40,832 nucleotides of DNA, taken from assembly GCA_016125335.1 (NCBI GenBank), contig WGLY01000037.1, forward strand, positions 1 through 40,832, in the 5' to 3' direction. Under the pieces are notes generated by a model that saw nothing but the letters and a program-made list of their open reading frames with translations, was not told where the DNA came from and did not search any database. Source of the DNA: Frankiales bacterium. Lineage in GTDB: Bacteria; Actinomycetota; Actinomycetes; S36-B12; CAIYMF01. The translations under genes were made by a program, and so were the position numbers. Positions 39,505 through 40,832 of the stretch are shown piece by piece. Numbering within the stretch: the stretch's first letter is position 1; every line of letters starts with the position of its first letter.

Positions 39505-40832
39505 TCAGTAGGGCGGTCGCTCCGGGTCGTCGGTGTCGGGGCGTGCCTGCACGGCACCGGGCGGCGCGGGCGGTGCGGTGGGGGCTGCGGGTCGCGGTGG
39601 TTCCGGTCGTGGCGGTGGTTCGAGGACCGGTTGGGCCGGGATCCGGATGCGTTGCCGCCATCGGGTGACCCAGGTGCCCGATCCGTCGGCGGCGGAGTCC
39701 TCGATGGTGGCGTGCCCCGCGGTCTTCACCTGGTGGCAGCGCGAGCACAGCCCGCCGCAGTTCGTGGTGTCGCTCGCGCCTTCGGGGAACGGGAGCGCGT
39801 GGTCCATCTCCTGCGCCCGCCGCGTGCACCCGGGTCGCCGGCACATGGGGTCGCGGTGCAGGACGTGCTCGCGCAGGGCTGCGGGCAGGTACTGGCGGGT
39901 GCCGTAGTCGAGCAGGTGCCCGTCGACCGGGTCGACGACCAGTCGCCGCCAGGACTCCGCGACCCCGGCGACCTCGCGCGCGATCGGCGCGGGGATCGGC
40001 GTGCCGTTCAGCAGTGCCAGGCCGTCGCGCTCGCCGCGCAGGGTGTCGAGGTCCATCACGACGTGCAGCTCGGTCTGGGTGCGGGAGGCGTCATAGACGA
40101 GGGCGCCCTCCTCGTCGCGGGTCCCGAGGACGAGGGCGGCCAGCGCATCGGCGCGGCACGCACCAGAGGCGGCGTCCTCGTTCCCGGCCCGCAACGCCTC
40201 GGCCCCACCGCGCTGGGCGCGCAGTGCCTTGCCGGCCGCTTCGATCGCGTCGAACACGGCGTCGATCACGGGAGCCTGGTGGGTGACGCCGAGGAAGGCC
40301 ATGCCGTCGCCGATCGGCTGGCGGTACACGTCCCGGGTGGCCGCGGCCTTGTGCGCGCGGACGGTCGAGTCGGGGTCGTGGCGGGCGATGAGCTTGTCGA
40401 GGTGCTTGCGCAGCTCTGAGGCGGTCAGTGTGCGGGCCTTGTCCAGCGCCTGGGTCTCGATCGTCGCGAGTACCTCGGTGTCGGTGAGGTACCGGGTGGC
40501 GTCGACGAGGGCGGCGCAGTGGCGCTCGGTGATCTCCCCGGCGGCCAGCGCGGCACGGAACCCCGCGAAGGTCTCCTTCAGCGCGAGGGCGCGTTCGATC
40601 TCCTTCGACGCCCCGTACGCGCTGGTGCGGGTGGCGTAGGCGACCTCCTGCTCGGCCGCTGCCTCCGCGTACGAGCTGCGCACCGTCGGGTCCGGGCACG
40701 CTTTCGCCGCGAACGCCGCCTCCGCGGCCAGGCGCAGGGACGCCAGCCGGGCTTCGAGCCGCCCCACCACCGACAGGTAGTCGATCAGCTCGGCCGGCTC
40801 GGTGATCGCCTCGACGTCGACCTGCTCGAGCA
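39505..40832 (-). CDS. DUF222/HNH endonuclease domain protein (5' end outside window)
   Basis: 441 residues are present and the frame stays open to the window edge, upstream of the GTG at 40770, so the true start is beyond base 40832. The DUF222 helical region covers most of the N-terminal 300 residues, rich in Ala, Arg and Glu with A-L-K-E-T-F-A-G-F-R-A-A-L-A-A-G-E-I-T and a Y-L-P-A-A-L-R-E-H-V-L segment. The HNH follows with C-x4-C (C-R-R-P-G-C), D-H in E-M-D-H-A, Asn in N-C-G-G-L-C and C-H-Q. A Pro-rich tail ends the protein. These multicopy proteins are suspected nucleases or mobile-element relics. It is a paralogue of the fragment at 1-318, in opposite orientation. Confidence 0.85.
   Translation of the reverse strand, partial: LEQVDVEAITEPAELIDYLSVVGRLEARLASLRLAAEAAFAAKACPDPTVRSSYAEAAAEQEVAYATRTSAYGASKEIERALALKETFAGFRAALAAGEITERHCAALVDATRYLTDTEVLATIETQALDKARTLTASELRKHLDKLIARHDPDSTVRAHKAAATRDVYRQPIGDGMAFLGVTHQAPVIDAVFDAIEAAGKALRAQRGGAEALRAGNEDAASGACRADALAALVLGTRDEEGALVYDASRTQTELHVVMDLDTLRGERDGLALLNGTPIPAPIAREVAGVAESWRRLVVDPVDGHLLDYGTRQYLPAALREHVLHRDPMCRRPGCTRRAQEMDHALPFPEGASDTTNCGGLCSRCHQVKTAGHATIEDSAADGSGTWVTRWRQRIRIPAQPVLEPPPRPEPPRPAAPTAPPAPPGAVQARPDTDDPERPPY

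Overview
This is a 40.8 kb piece of chromosome from a high-GC actinomycete. Strong third-codon GC bias, frequent GTG starts and 1-4 bp ATGA/GTGA overlaps point to this. So do many leaderless starts, where a TANNNT-like -10 lies 5-8 nt before the start codon. Typical families are also present: DUF222/HNH endonucleases at both edges, SigK/RskA, DUF1684 and PucR regulators. No rRNA, tRNA, CRISPR array or insertion sequence was seen. Genus cannot be fixed from sequence alone.

Layout. 1-2.4 kb: 3' end of a DUF222/HNH gene, an MFS exporter and a GNAT acetyltransferase. 2.4-5.5 kb: a glutaryl-CoA dehydrogenase, CaiB/BaiF CoA-transferase and GntR operon (glutarate/lysine catabolism) behind a promoter whose spacer is a perfect 16-bp palindrome. 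5.5-7.1 kb: a secreted collagen-like protein and a small anchored protein. 7.1-12.7 kb: Lrp, class III aminotransferase, flavin-reductase-like protein and FAD amine oxidase, divergent from a Sad-type semialdehyde dehydrogenase. 12.8-18.9 kb: a FAS1 lipoprotein, sigK and rskA operon and a membrane-anchored sulfite-oxidase-like molybdoenzyme. Both transcription units carry the same CCATCC-N15-CCGAAC promoter. They are separated by a tiny HTH regulator, an NAD(P)-binding protein, a SnoaL-like protein and a TetR.

19.0-28.4 kb: a PucR regulator divergent from a polyamine operon (aminobutyraldehyde dehydrogenase, PotD, PotA, PotB, PotC), followed by a second FAD amine oxidase. 28.4-33.6 kb: a DUF2157-like membrane protein, methylmalonate-semialdehyde dehydrogenase, VOC protein, a cysteine-tailed MarR and a saccharopine/carboxynorspermidine-dehydrogenase-like enzyme. 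33.6-38.8 kb: DUF1684, GabT, a second PucR and a GabD-like dehydrogenase. 38.8-40.8 kb: a GNAT with a possible 9-codon leader ORF, then a DUF222/HNH gene running off the edge.

How it fits together. Most of the window reads as uptake and breakdown of polyamines and omega-amino acids. Polyamines enter through PotABCD. They are deaminated by the FAD oxidases or class III aminotransferases, oxidised by four aldehyde dehydrogenases to GABA, succinate or glutarate-type acids, and C5 products could drain through the glutaryl-CoA module. Control appears layered (Lrp, two PucR, GntR, MarR). The most interesting local system is the SigK regulon, whose two matching promoters can be read directly in the sequence.
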